Shown here: one piece after another, positions 15,941 to 24,557 of the stretch
Numbering within the stretch: position 1 is the stretch's first letter
How the letters are laid out: the number at the start of each line of letters is the position of its first letter
From: Paraburkholderia sp. Tr-20389
Lineage (GTDB): Bacteria > Pseudomonadota > Gammaproteobacteria > Burkholderiales > Burkholderiaceae
Assembly: GCF_017104565.1 (NCBI RefSeq)
Contig: NZ_JAAGPD010000030.1
Location: forward strand, 1-64,000
Length of the DNA stretch: 64,000 nucleotides
Direction: 5' to 3'
The notes under the pieces: model-generated
The model's database searches: none
What the model was told of the DNA's origin: nothing
What the model saw: the letters and a program-made list of their open reading frames with translations, nothing else
Translations under genes and position numbers: made by a program

Positions 15941-16216
15941 TCAGTCATGTTGCGCATTCGGGGCCGTCGTCGGTGCGGATTGACCCGGCACAGCCGAGTG
16001 CCCGGGCGCGCCGGCAGCAACGCGCGCCTGAGCCGCTTGCAGGTCCCCTGGATATTTGTTGTCGCGTCCGGTAGGTCTGTAGCCGGCTTTTACGAGCTGG
16101 GCCAACTCCTCGCGTACCGCCGCACGCGTTGGTGGTCCATTGGACGATTGCGCAAAAGAAAGGGTCGGTGCAAACAATACGACCATTGGAGCGACCAGTT
16201 TGAAGATTCTGTTCAT
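15941..16216 (-). CDS. DUF4148 small secreted protein
   Basis: This 91-residue protein of the DUF4148 family is abundant in Burkholderiaceae. A signal peptide ends near LSFAQ, followed by the family motif around REELAQLVKAGYRP and PGDLQAAQARV. The ATG at 16216 follows GGAGGCGCAGACT. The function is unknown; members are small periplasmic proteins often found beside two-component systems. Here it is divergent from the second response regulator, with a CTTAAG-type box 85 bp upstream, so it is probably a target of that regulator. Confidence 0.85.
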   Translation of the reverse strand: MNRIFKLVAPMVVLFAPTLSFAQSSNGPPTRAAVREELAQLVKAGYRPTGRDNKYPGDLQAAQARVAAGAPGHSAVPGQSAPTTAPNAQHD

Positions 16217-16300
16217 AGTCTGCGCCTCCAGCAATTCAGGTGTCAGGGCTGCGGACCCGGGGCGGGTCTGTAGATGGCATGGCTAGCTTGCCAGTGCAGA

Positions 16301-16317
16301 CTTAAGAAAAAGTTAAC
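16301..16317. promoter_or_regulatory. CTTAAG-N5-GTTAAC box between DUF4148 gene and response regulator
   Basis: CTTAAG-aaaaa-GTTAAC repeats the bipartite site found at 11623. It lies 85 bp from the DUF4148 start and 209 bp from the regulator start. The rest of 16217-16525 is AT-rich, with TTATTCTTATCAAC near 16468-16482, and holds no gene. Confidence 0.6.
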
Positions 16318-16525
16318 GCCGGATAGCGTCCGTCGACTGCGGCGGAAGACGCCATGAGCAAGATCAGGCTGGAAAGGCGCACAGCGCTCTTCTTGCAAAT
16401 GCCTGACGGTCCGGCTTTATCGGGTCAGCCGTGAAATCGAACGCAGAAAGCAGATTGTCGGCTGCGGACCAATCTTATTCTTATCAACGTGAATAAAGCG
16501 TGCTGAGCCGGGGGCGGAACAATCG

Positions 16526-17173
16526 ATGCGCATATTGCTGGTGGAAGATAACCTCTTGATTGGCGGCCCGTTGCAGCATCGGTTACGTAGAAAGGGCTTT
16601 GTCGTCGATTGGGCAATAGACGGGGCATCGGCCTTGCTGGTACTTCGAACGACGCCGTACGGGTTGGTGCTGCTCGATCTTGCGCTGGCTGGAGGCGATG
16701 CACTGACGCTGCTTGCAGGACTGCGGCATCGTAACGATCCGACACCTGTCCTCGTCATTACGCCGCGGAACACAGGCGCGGATCAAGCCGCGAGCCAGGA
16801 CAGCGTTGCGGACGATTGTCTGGTGAAGCCGTTCGCACTAAACGAGTTGCTTGCCTCGATCCGTGTCGAGGGTCTGCAGCAGATGCGACGCCTGGAGACA
16901 ACGCTGCACGTGGGTGCGTTGTGGCTCGATTCTGCGCAGTGCCGCGTCTGGCTGCGCGACCACGAGGTACCGGTGACGAAACAGGAGTCCGCGTTGCTCC
17001 GTGAGTTGATGCGTGATCCAACGAGTGTCGTCACTCACGAGCAACTCGGGCAGCGTCTCGAGATGATGACTAACGCCGTTCAGGTGCATGTCCACAACCT
17101 GCGGCGTAAGCTCGGTGTCGATACGATCCGCAATGTGCGTGGTGTTGGCTATCGCATCGGAGATATCGCATGA
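16526..17173 (+). CDS. OmpR-type response regulator (QseB/PmrA-like), kinase lost
   Basis: This 215-residue regulator has a receiver domain (VEDN pocket, LVLLD phospho-site, LVKPF lysine) and a C-terminal winged helix (HVHNLRRKL, RGVGYRIG). It is paralogous to the regulator at 10744. Residues around TGADQAASQD replace the usual E-GADDY region, which suggests drift. The ATG has GGGGGCGG upstream. The stop overlaps an ATG (ATGA), the normal junction with a sensor kinase, but that frame ends after 17 codons, so the cognate kinase has been lost. Confidence 0.87.
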   Translation: MRILLVEDNLLIGGPLQHRLRRKGFVVDWAIDGASALLVLRTTPYGLVLLDLALAGGDALTLLAGLRHRNDPTPVLVITPRNTGADQAASQDSVADDCLVKPFALNELLASIRVEGLQQMRRLETTLHVGALWLDSAQCRVWLRDHEVPVTKQESALLRELMRDPTSVVTHEQLGQRLEMMTNAVQVHVHNLRRKLGVDTIRNVRGVGYRIGDIA

Positions 17174-17223
17174 GATCGTTGCCTTGCCGCCTGCTGCTGT
17201 TGCCGTCGACTGTGCGCTACTGA
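17170..17223 (+). pseudogene. Remnant of a sensor kinase start
   Basis: The ATGA overlap with the response regulator stop is the typical regulator-kinase junction. The frame reads 17 residues beginning MRSLPCRLLLL, a kinase-like N-terminal start of a membrane helix, and stops at 17221-17223. No kinase sequence follows in 17224-17406. Confidence 0.4.
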
Positions 17224-17406
17224 TAAAGGTATCGAAAGCACACCGTGCCCGGCACCCAATCGCAGCTTTAGATCAAACGGCCGTCCGGATAGCCGGGCGA
17301 GAGGGCACACGAAAGTCCTTTCCTGGCCGCGTGTCGCCCCTCGAGCCCGTCGATTGCGCGACAACACAGGCGTCGGTGCACCGCGCTACTAAGCGTTACT
17401 AAGCGA

Positions 17407-18750
17407 TCACGATTTACCCGGTATCCCACGCCCCCGCAACGAGCAACCCGAGGTCTCCGTGACGAAGATCAGCGCCAACGCACCGATCGCGCACGCGCCC
17501 ATCATGTAGTATGCCGGCACGAGCACATTGCCCGTGCGCGCAATGAGCCAGTCGCTGACCAAAGGCGCGGTGCCGCCGAAAATCGACGTCGACACGTTGT
17601 ACGCGATCGCCATCCCCGCATAGCGCACGTGCGTGGGGAACATCGCCGGGAACATCGCCGAGATGCTGGCAAGTTGAGGAACATACAGCAGCCCTAGTAC
17701 CGAGAAGCCGATCAATGCGCCGGCAAGTCCATGCTTCATCAGCAGGAACATCGGAATCGCGGCGACAAACAGCCCGACAAGCGAAAACCACCAGACGTTC
17801 TTGCGGCCGACGCGGTCGGAAAGCGTCCCGGCGAACGGCAGAAACACCATCATCGTCAGCATGCCGATAAGCGGCACCAGCAACGACATGTTGTCGCTCA
17901 TACCCAACTGCTTCTGCATGAAGGTCGGCATGTAGGCCAGCAACACATAGTTCACCACGTTCAGCGCCACCACCAGTCCGCCGAGCAGGACCAGCGGCCG
18001 CCAGTAGCCGCTGATTAGCGCCTTCAGCGTGACGGAGCTTTGCGTATCCTTTTGGCACGTGCGTTCCAGTTCGACGAAGACAGGCGTGTCCTCCAGCTTC
18101 GAGCGCAGATAAAAGCCGATCAGCCCGAGCGGCGCCGCGATCAGGAAAGGCAGCCGCCATCCCCAATCGTGCATCGCGGTATTGCCGAGCACGACCGAGC
18201 AGCCGAGCATCAGAAGCGCGCCGAGCGAAAAGCCCGCGAGCGTCGCGAACTCGAGGAAGCTGCCGCAAAAGCCGCGCTTTTTGTCAGGCGCGTATTCGGC
18301 CATGAAAGTCGCCGCCCCGCCGTATTCGCCGCCCGTCGAGAAGCCCTGGATCATTCGCAGGATGACCAGCAGCGTCGGCGCCCACCAGCCGATTTGCGCG
18401 TAAGTCGGCACGAGTCCCACCAGCAGCGTAGCCAGCGACATCAGGATGATCGTCATTGCGAGCACCTGTTTGCGGCCGAGGCGATCGCCGAGTGGGCCCC
18501 AGAACAAGCCGCCCAGCGGACGGATCAGAAACGAAATCGCAAACGTGGCGAGCGCGAACAGCGTGGCCTGAGCCGTGCTGCCAGGAAACAGCGCCGCCGA
18601 TATGTACGTCAGACCGTATGCGTAGATGCCATAGTCGAACCACTCCGTGGCATTGCCGAGCGCCGATGCCGCAATCGCGCGGCGTAGCAGACCCGTCGAC
18701 TGGCGCCGCCCCGCCTCGCCGTCCCATGCATGTGAATGTGCGTAATCCAT
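17407..18750 (-). CDS. MFS transporter, metabolite:H+ symporter (ProP-like) family
   Basis: This inner-membrane symporter of 447 residues has the MHS signature at its start (ALGNATEWFDYGIYAYG) and the loops GDRLGRKQVL and STGGEYGGAATF. These are typical of ProP-, KgtP- and citrate-type carriers. The ATG at 18750 follows AGGAGGGAGGAACG, better than the upstream in-frame start at 18801. It is the last gene of the leftward ehuABCD-eutA run and probably offers a second, proton-driven uptake route for ectoine or a breakdown product. Confidence 0.85.
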   Translation of the reverse strand: MDYAHSHAWDGEAGRRQSTGLLRRAIAASALGNATEWFDYGIYAYGLTYISAALFPGSTAQATLFALATFAISFLIRPLGGLFWGPLGDRLGRKQVLAMTIILMSLATLLVGLVPTYAQIGWWAPTLLVILRMIQGFSTGGEYGGAATFMAEYAPDKKRGFCGSFLEFATLAGFSLGALLMLGCSVVLGNTAMHDWGWRLPFLIAAPLGLIGFYLRSKLEDTPVFVELERTCQKDTQSSVTLKALISGYWRPLVLLGGLVVALNVVNYVLLAYMPTFMQKQLGMSDNMSLLVPLIGMLTMMVFLPFAGTLSDRVGRKNVWWFSLVGLFVAAIPMFLLMKHGLAGALIGFSVLGLLYVPQLASISAMFPAMFPTHVRYAGMAIAYNVSTSIFGGTAPLVSDWLIARTGNVLVPAYYMMGACAIGALALIFVTETSGCSLRGRGIPGKS

Positions 18751-18843
18751 CGTTCCTCCCTCCTGAATCTCCAGCGATGCGACATTGCCCCCGAACCGCA
18801 TCGATATGACAGATAGTCGTTAGCGCTTGCCGTTACACGCCGC

Positions 18844-19623
18844 TCAAACTTCGAGCGACGGCAACGCCAGCGTCATCAGTCGTCCGTGCCCGGACTTCGC
18901 GTTGTTATCGCCGCAAAGCCGCAAACACATCCATGCCGTCGCCAGATTGCTGCTCACCGCCGGCTTGCCGATCGACACCTCGATCCATGCGATGACGGCA
19001 GCCGCCCGCACGGCTGTGCATGAAATGAAAAGCGCGTCGGACTCGTCGGCTGTCGCGGCACGTGCGAACTCGACGATATCGTCGTGCGAGATGCGCGCCA
19101 TCTCGCGATCGTCGCTCAAGCCGAGGCACGTGAAGCGGTCGATCAAGAAGCCTTGCGCGGCGAAGTAATCGGCCATCGGCCCGCTCGTTTCGACCGTATA
19201 AGGCGTGAGCACGCTGATACGCCGTGCGCCGAGCGCACGCAGCGCGGTCACGGCCGCGGCGGTCGGCGTGACCACCTGCGCCTGCGGTTTCGCCGCACGA
19301 ATGGCCGCGTCGATCTGCGCGTCGCCGATCATCACGGACGCCGACGTGCACGAATACATCACGACGTCGAGCGCTTCGTCGGGCAGAATCAGCGCGGCGC
19401 CCGCCGTCAGCGAAGGCTGCATCGCGCGCAGATTGTCCGGTGTAACAGGATTCACGTAGGGCACGCGATTCACGTAAATGCCGATATGCTCGCTCGCGAC
19501 GAGCGCCGCGAAATCCGGTTCGGTCGTGTGATCGGTCGCGAGAATCACGAGCCCGATACGCTTGTCGAGCGCGCGATCATCGAGACGCGGCGCGCGAACG
19601 GCAGATTGAATGGCAGGTCGCAT
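18844..19623 (-). CDS. eutA: EutA-like Asp/Glu racemase-family protein
   Basis: This 259-residue protein belongs to the maleate isomerase/arylmalonate decarboxylase fold. Both catalytic-type cysteines are visible: MYSCTSAS in the N-terminal half and FISCTAVR in the C-terminal half. EutA is found in ectoine/hydroxyectoine utilisation operons, where a stereochemical (isomerase) role has been proposed. It follows the second permease gene with only a 3-base gap and precedes the MFS gene. The name rests on family plus the ehuABCD and doeA context; maleate isomerase is the alternative. Confidence 0.72.
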   Translation of the reverse strand: MRPAIQSAVRAPRLDDRALDKRIGLVILATDHTTEPDFAALVASEHIGIYVNRVPYVNPVTPDNLRAMQPSLTAGAALILPDEALDVVMYSCTSASVMIGDAQIDAAIRAAKPQAQVVTPTAAAVTALRALGARRISVLTPYTVETSGPMADYFAAQGFLIDRFTCLGLSDDREMARISHDDIVEFARAATADESDALFISCTAVRAAAVIAWIEVSIGKPAVSSNLATAWMCLRLCGDNNAKSGHGRLMTLALPSLEV

Positions 19624-19626
19624 CGC

Positions 19627-20286
19627 TCAATGTCCAAGAGGAGGAAAGCGCTTTTCGAGCAGCCTCACAGCAGCCACTGCGATCAGGCTGATACACAGAA
19701 ACAGCACGCCCACCAGCGTCATCGGTTCGAGGTAACGGTAGTCCGTATTCGCGATGATCTTCGCTTCGTTCATCAACTCGAGAACGGTAATCGCGGACAG
19801 CAGCGGCGTTTCCTTGAACATCGAAATCAGATAGTTTGCGAGCGCGGGCAGCATCGGCGGAACGGCCTCGGGCAGGATGACGTGCTGCCACGTTTGCGCC
19901 GGATTCAGATTGCATGCTTTCGCCGCTTCCCACTGCCCGCGCGGCACGTTCTCGATACCGCTTCGATACACTTCCGCCGCGTACGTGCCATAGTGCAGGC
20001 CGAGCGCCAGCACGCCGGCCGCCAGTGCAGGCATGCGTATGCCGATGTCCGGCAGCACGTAGAACACGAAATACAGTTGCACGAGCAACGGCGTGCCGCG
20101 AATGAAGCTCACCACGGCCGTCGTGATGGTTGCGACCGCGCGATTCGGCGAAAGGCGCAGAATCGCGAACACCATGCCGACGACGGCCGCTACGATCGCA
20201 CCGAGCACGGTGGCGAGCACCGTGATCTCCAGGCCTTGCAGCAAGATCGGCAAGATCTGGCGCGCGAAACTCCAGTCCCATTCCAT
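19627..20286 (-). CDS. ehuD: Ectoine-type ABC transporter permease EhuD
   Basis: This 219-residue HisM/GlnP-type permease has about five membrane segments. The cytoplasmic EAA loop (EVYRSGIENVPRGQWEAAKA) contacts the ATPase. It starts 4 bases after the upstream permease stop and is a paralogue of it. Together with EhuC it forms the membrane channel of an amino-acid-type ABC importer, here most likely for ectoine/hydroxyectoine given EhuB and DoeA. Assignment of C versus D follows gene order. Confidence 0.8.
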   Translation of the reverse strand: MEWDWSFARQILPILLQGLEITVLATVLGAIVAAVVGMVFAILRLSPNRAVATITTAVVSFIRGTPLLVQLYFVFYVLPDIGIRMPALAAGVLALGLHYGTYAAEVYRSGIENVPRGQWEAAKACNLNPAQTWQHVILPEAVPPMLPALANYLISMFKETPLLSAITVLELMNEAKIIANTDYRYLEPMTLVGVLFLCISLIAVAAVRLLEKRFPPLGH

Positions 20287-20290
20287 GCGC

Positions 20291-20950
20291 TTATCTCCTC
20301 ATTCCATCAAGACCGACGCTCATCCGGCGTTCGAGCTTGCGCATGCCGAACGCGATCAGACACGCCATCGCAAAGTAAAGCGCGAGAATCGTCGCGAACG
20401 GAATCAACGTATTGCCTGTCTGCGAGCGCACCACCTGAGCCTGGAATGTCATGTCTCCCAGCGAAATCAGCGAGACGACGGCCGTGCCTTTGAGCAATTC
20501 GATCGCGTTGTTGCCGAAGGTCGGCAGCATCAGCGGCAATGCCTGCGGCAGGATCACGTGACGCATGCGCTGATAGCGCGTCAGATTCAATGCGATGCAC
20601 GCGTTCCGTTGCTCCTGGCCGATGGCGAGGATCGCGCCGCGCACCACCTCCGCGCCGTATGCGCCGACGTTCAGGCCGAGCGCGAGGATGCCGGCCTGCA
20701 ACGGCGTCAACGTCAATCCCGCCATCGGCAAGACGAAGTACGCCCAGAACAGCTGCACGAATACAGATGTGCCGCGGAAGAACTCGATGTACACCGTGGC
20801 CAGCGAGCGCACCGCGAAGAAACGCGACAATCGCCCGAGCCCTGCGACGAAGGCCATGACAAGGGCGAGTACCGCGCCCATGACCGTCAGTTCGACGGTG
20901 GCCTGCGCACCCTTCAGAATGAGCAGAAGATAGCCGGACCAGTCATGCAT
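20291..20950 (-). CDS. ehuC: Ectoine-type ABC transporter permease EhuC
   Basis: This 219-residue polar-amino-acid-type permease has the EAA loop EVVRGAILAIGQEQRNACIA and five hydrophobic segments. It begins 82 bases after the binding-protein stop and is followed by its partner permease after 4 bases. Its role is the translocation pore of the ehu importer in the inner membrane. The order ATPase, binding protein, permease, permease matches the ehuABCD operon of rhizobia. Confidence 0.8.
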   Translation of the reverse strand: MHDWSGYLLLILKGAQATVELTVMGAVLALVMAFVAGLGRLSRFFAVRSLATVYIEFFRGTSVFVQLFWAYFVLPMAGLTLTPLQAGILALGLNVGAYGAEVVRGAILAIGQEQRNACIALNLTRYQRMRHVILPQALPLMLPTFGNNAIELLKGTAVVSLISLGDMTFQAQVVRSQTGNTLIPFATILALYFAMACLIAFGMRKLERRMSVGLDGMRR

Positions 20951-21032
20951 AAACGCACCTCATCGTGCTGCAGGCTCGCCGCCGGACTGCGAACAGTCGC
21001 ATGTCCGGCGGCCCGAATGGCCCCAGTTGGCT

Positions 21033-21872
21033 TCAGTTAGACGCACCACACAACTTCTCGCGGCTCGTCGACATCGCGGCTTTCGCGGAGAACCCATAAG
21101 GCTCGACGATCTTCGCGAATTCGCCCGATTCCTTCATCTTCTTCAACTCGACATCGAATGCATCGCGCAGCGCGGTGTCCTGTTTGCGGAACGCGACGCC
21201 GTCGCATTGCACGGGCGTGCCCTGCACCGGCGCGATGGATTCCAGACTGGCGTCTTTCGCTTTCGCGAGCAGATCGCTGATCGACAGCAGCGGCAACGCG
21301 AAGGCGTCGATGCGGCCGTCCTGCAGCATCTTCAATCCGCTCTGCCCGTCCGGCACGATGATCACGCGCTCGGTGGGAATATGCGCGGCTGTCGCGAGCT
21401 TCTGCTCGGTGGTGCCGCCTTCCACGCCGATCACCGCTTTCGGGTCTTTGGCGATTTCCTCGTACGTCTTGATGCTCTTGGTGTTGCCCTTCTTCACCGC
21501 GAATGCCTCGACCGCACACAGCACCGGCTGGGAGTACGCGACGGCCGCGCAGCGTTGCGGCGTCATGAACAGACCGGCCGCGATCGCGTCGTGCCGGCCC
21601 ACCGCGAGGCCCGGAATCATCGCGCCGTACTCGGAGACCGATGCGACGATGTCATTGACGCCGAGCTTCTTGAACACCGCACGCGCCACATCGGGCGCCG
21701 CCCCCGTCACCTTGCCGTCCGCGCCGACCGCGGTGAACGGCGGCTCGTTCGCGATGGCAATGCGTGCGAAGCCCTGCTCCTTCAATTGCGTCAGCTTGTC
21801 CTCCGCGGCAGCAACGCCGCTCAGCGTCAGCAGCGACAAGGTTCCCATGATCAGAATGCCCTTCAGTTTCAT
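21033..21872 (-). CDS. ehuB: Ectoine/hydroxyectoine-binding protein EhuB
   Basis: This periplasmic binding protein of 279 residues has its ATG at 21872 preceded by GAGGAGTCAAAAAG; the longer frame upstream is not coding. A signal peptide ends in GVAAAE. The mature N-terminus (RIAIANEPPFTAVGADGKV) and GAAPDVARAVFKKLGV closely follow EhuB, with the aromatic NEPPF ligand-pocket segment and TPQRCAAVAYSQP. It captures the substrate for EhuCD/EhuA. Confidence 0.82.
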   Translation of the reverse strand: MKLKGILIMGTLSLLTLSGVAAAEDKLTQLKEQGFARIAIANEPPFTAVGADGKVTGAAPDVARAVFKKLGVNDIVASVSEYGAMIPGLAVGRHDAIAAGLFMTPQRCAAVAYSQPVLCAVEAFAVKKGNTKSIKTYEEIAKDPKAVIGVEGGTTEQKLATAAHIPTERVIIVPDGQSGLKMLQDGRIDAFALPLLSISDLLAKAKDASLESIAPVQGTPVQCDGVAFRKQDTALRDAFDVELKKMKESGEFAKIVEPYGFSAKAAMSTSREKLCGASN

Positions 21873-21936
21873 CTTTTTGACTCCTCGAGCGTGGTGGTAT
21901 GCAATGACGTGTGGGATTGAGTAACGGAAAAGCTGA

Positions 21937-22839
21937 TCAGAGCCTGTGACCCGCGGCGATGATCTTGCGCAAAAATGCCTGCGTGCGTTCATGCTCCGGA
22001 TGACTGAATATGTCTTCTGGCTTGCCTTCTTCGATGATCCGGCCACGGTCGAAGAACAACACGCGGTCGGCGAAGTCGTGTGCGAATCCCATTTCGTGCG
22101 TAACGAGCAGCATCGTCATGTCGGTTTCTTTTGCAAGACGCTGCATCACGTTCAGCACTTCTTCGACGAGTTCCGGGTCCAGCGCCGACGTCACCTCGTC
22201 GAACAGCATGATTCGCGGCGCAAGCGCCAGCGCGCGTGCAATCGCAACACGCTGCTTCTGGCCGCCCGAGAGTTGCGCCGGCCGGCTTTTCGCCTTGTCG
22301 GCCATGCCGACCATGTCGAGCAATTCCATTGCGCGCCGTTCCGCCGATTCGCGGCTCTCGCCTTTGGTCAGGATCGGCGCAAGTGTGATGTTCTCGAGCA
22401 CGGTCTTGTGCGGAAACAGATTGAAGTGCTGAAACACCATGCCGACTTTCGAGCGCATCTTCTGCAGATGCCGCTCGTTCGCGGGCACCGTGCGGCCGCC
22501 CTGCTGCATATGAAAGAGTTGCTCGCCGTCGATTTCGACGTGGCCGCCGTTGATCGATTCGAGCGTCATCAGAATGCGCAGGATCGTGGTCTTGCCCGAA
22601 CCCGACGGCCCGATCAGCGCGAGCTTCTCGCCGGGCATCACATCGAGCGACAACTCGTCGAGCACGGTCAGCGCGCCATAGCGCTTCGTTACACGATCGA
22701 TCCTGATCAAGGGCTGGTTCGTCGCGGTCCCGGCACGCGGTTCGACGGCGTGATCATGGGCTACGCGTGAGTCGGGCGGCAACGCCGCCGGGGCAATGTC
22801 TGAAAGGCTGGGCATGTCAGTGACTCGCGCGCTGGTCAT
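21937..22839 (-). CDS. ehuA: Ectoine-type ABC transporter ATPase EhuA
   Basis: This 300-residue ATP-binding subunit has Walker A GPSGSGKT (77-84), signature LSGGQKQR, and Walker B IMLFDE followed by VTSALDP. The roughly 45-residue N-terminal extension before the first strand is variable. The start at 22839 is chosen within an open frame reaching 22893, with no strong ribosome binding site at either. It is the promoter-proximal gene of the leftward ehuABCD-eutA-MFS operon and is divergent from doeA. Confidence 0.82.
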   Translation of the reverse strand: MTSARVTDMPSLSDIAPAALPPDSRVAHDHAVEPRAGTATNQPLIRIDRVTKRYGALTVLDELSLDVMPGEKLALIGPSGSGKTTILRILMTLESINGGHVEIDGEQLFHMQQGGRTVPANERHLQKMRSKVGMVFQHFNLFPHKTVLENITLAPILTKGESRESAERRAMELLDMVGMADKAKSRPAQLSGGQKQRVAIARALALAPRIMLFDEVTSALDPELVEEVLNVMQRLAKETDMTMLLVTHEMGFAHDFADRVLFFDRGRIIEEGKPEDIFSHPEHERTQAFLRKIIAAGHRL

Positions 22840-23263
22840 CTCGATTCGATCCCGTTGGTGATACAGCCTTGATGGAATGCGGTGCATCGGCATCGGCGCG
22901 CAGTACGACTGCCGGGTGTGCCGGATCCGCTATGCAAATCAGAATACAAAGCCATATTCACGATCCGATTGCTCTAGAACAATTCTTTTCACGGGCCCAC
23001 GAAGCGGGCCGCGCAATGCCGCGCCACACGGTTCTCATTGCGTTAAAGCGGAGTACCAGGCCAGGGCCAACACCTGGACAATCGCAATAGATGGCGCACG
23101 GTTTGGTATGGGTAACGAACATTGCACTAGCACATTCATAGTGGCTTTTTCGCAGCATTAGACTGCGCGCAGAAATACCCACGGGCGCCTTGTCTTTGCG
23201 TACGAGCACACGCTTGAGGCGCCGCTTCCAGAACCGACCTCACGCTCATGGAGAGAGGGGAAA
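22840..23263. other. Divergent promoter region between ehuA and doeA
   Basis: This 424-bp region separates the leftward uptake operon from the rightward degradation genes, so both promoters should lie here. It contains an AT-rich stretch near 22935-22990 and a GGCCC/GGGCC hairpin near 22997-23013. I see no coding sequence and no MocR/EnuR regulator gene nearby, so the regulator must be encoded elsewhere. Confidence 0.5.
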
Positions 23264-24484
23264 ATGTCAGATACAACGCAAATGGAAACGCGTAGCGCGG
23301 CGCCTCGCGTCCGTCTGCCGTTCGAGCGCGCGGAGTACGCCGCGCGTCTCGCCAAAACGCGCAAAGCGATGCAGGCCGCGGGGATCGAACTGCTGATCGT
23401 GTCCGATCCGACCAACATGGCCTGGCTCACGGGGTACGACGGCTGGTCGTTCTATGTGCATCAGTGCGTGCTGCTCGCGCTCGACGGCGAACCTGTCTGG
23501 TTCGGTCGCGGCCAGGACGCCAACGGCGCAAAGCGCACGGTGTTCATGCAGCATGATCAGATCGTCAGCTACCCGGATCATTACGTGCAGTCACCCGTTC
23601 GCCATCCGATGGATTACCTCGCGAAGGAAGTGATCGATGCGCGCGGCCGGGGCGCATTGCGCATCGGCGTCGAAATGGATAACTACTATTTCAGCGCCGC
23701 CGCTTACCGGTCGCTCGTCGCGAATCTGCCGAACGCAAAATGGCAGGACGCCACCGGGCTCGTCAACTGGCAGCGAGCGGTCAAGTCGCCGCGCGAGATC
23801 GAATACATGCGCGTGGCCGCACGGATCGTCGAACGGATGCATGCGCATATCGTCGAGCGGATCGAACCCGGCATGCGCAAGAATGACCTTGTCGCGGAGA
23901 TCTACGCGACAGGAATTACCGGTGTGGAGGGTCACGGCGGCGATTACCCGGCAATCGTGCCGCTGCTGCCGACGGGCGCCGATGCCGCCGCCCCGCATCT
24001 GACCTGGGACGACACGCCCTTCGCTAAAGATGCCGGCACCTTCTTCGAAATCGCCGGCTGCTTCAAGCGCTATCACTGCCCGCAGTCGCGCACCGTGTAT
24101 CTCGGCAAGCCGCCGAAGCATTTCCTCGACGGCGAACGCGCGGTGGTGGAAGGCATCGAAGCGGGGCTGGCTGCCGCCAGGCCGGGCAATACGTGCGAAG
24201 ACATCGCCAATGCGTTCTTCGCGATGCTGCACAAGTACGGTATCGAGAAGAACAGCCGCTGCGGCTACCCCATCGGCGCGAGCTATCCGCCCGACTGGGG
24301 CGAGCGCACGATGAGCCTGCGTCCCGGCGACAAGACGGTGCTCGAACCCGGCATGACCTTCCATTTCATGCCGGGCCTGTGGCTCGACGACTGGGGTCTC
24401 GAAATCACCGAGAGCATCCTGATCACCGAGACCGGCGTCGAAACGCTTTGCAACACGCCGCGCAAGCTGTTCGTCAAGCCGTAA
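23264..24484 (+). CDS. doeA: Ectoine hydrolase DoeA (M24 family)
   Basis: DoeA (also named EutD) opens the ectoine ring to N-acetyl-diaminobutyrate. The 406-residue protein has the creatinase/prolidase two-domain fold. The N-terminal domain has NMAWLTGYDGWSFYVHQ, and the C-terminal pita-bread domain has GVEGHGGDYPAIVPLLPTG, RYHCPQSRTV and GYPIGASYPPDWGERTMSLR, which are hallmarks of DoeA. The classic five M24 metal ligands are not all present, as in creatinase-type members. The ATG at 23264 follows GAGAGGGGAAA. It is divergent from ehuA and heads a two-gene unit. Confidence 0.83.
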   Translation: MSDTTQMETRSAAPRVRLPFERAEYAARLAKTRKAMQAAGIELLIVSDPTNMAWLTGYDGWSFYVHQCVLLALDGEPVWFGRGQDANGAKRTVFMQHDQIVSYPDHYVQSPVRHPMDYLAKEVIDARGRGALRIGVEMDNYYFSAAAYRSLVANLPNAKWQDATGLVNWQRAVKSPREIEYMRVAARIVERMHAHIVERIEPGMRKNDLVAEIYATGITGVEGHGGDYPAIVPLLPTGADAAAPHLTWDDTPFAKDAGTFFEIAGCFKRYHCPQSRTVYLGKPPKHFLDGERAVVEGIEAGLAAARPGNTCEDIANAFFAMLHKYGIEKNSRCGYPIGASYPPDWGERTMSLRPGDKTVLEPGMTFHFMPGLWLDDWGLEITESILITETGVETLCNTPRKLFVKP

Positions 24485-24557
24485 GGCTTCCACCACTGCC
24501 TGAGCCCCGTCTGCGTGCGCTGCTCGCGTCGCGCGGCGGGATACCAAAAGGAAACCC

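Noticed and set aside
19084-21040. Long plus-strand frames opposite the ehu permease genes
   Set aside because: They mirror the codon structure of the permeases and are rich in Arg and His with no recognisable motif.
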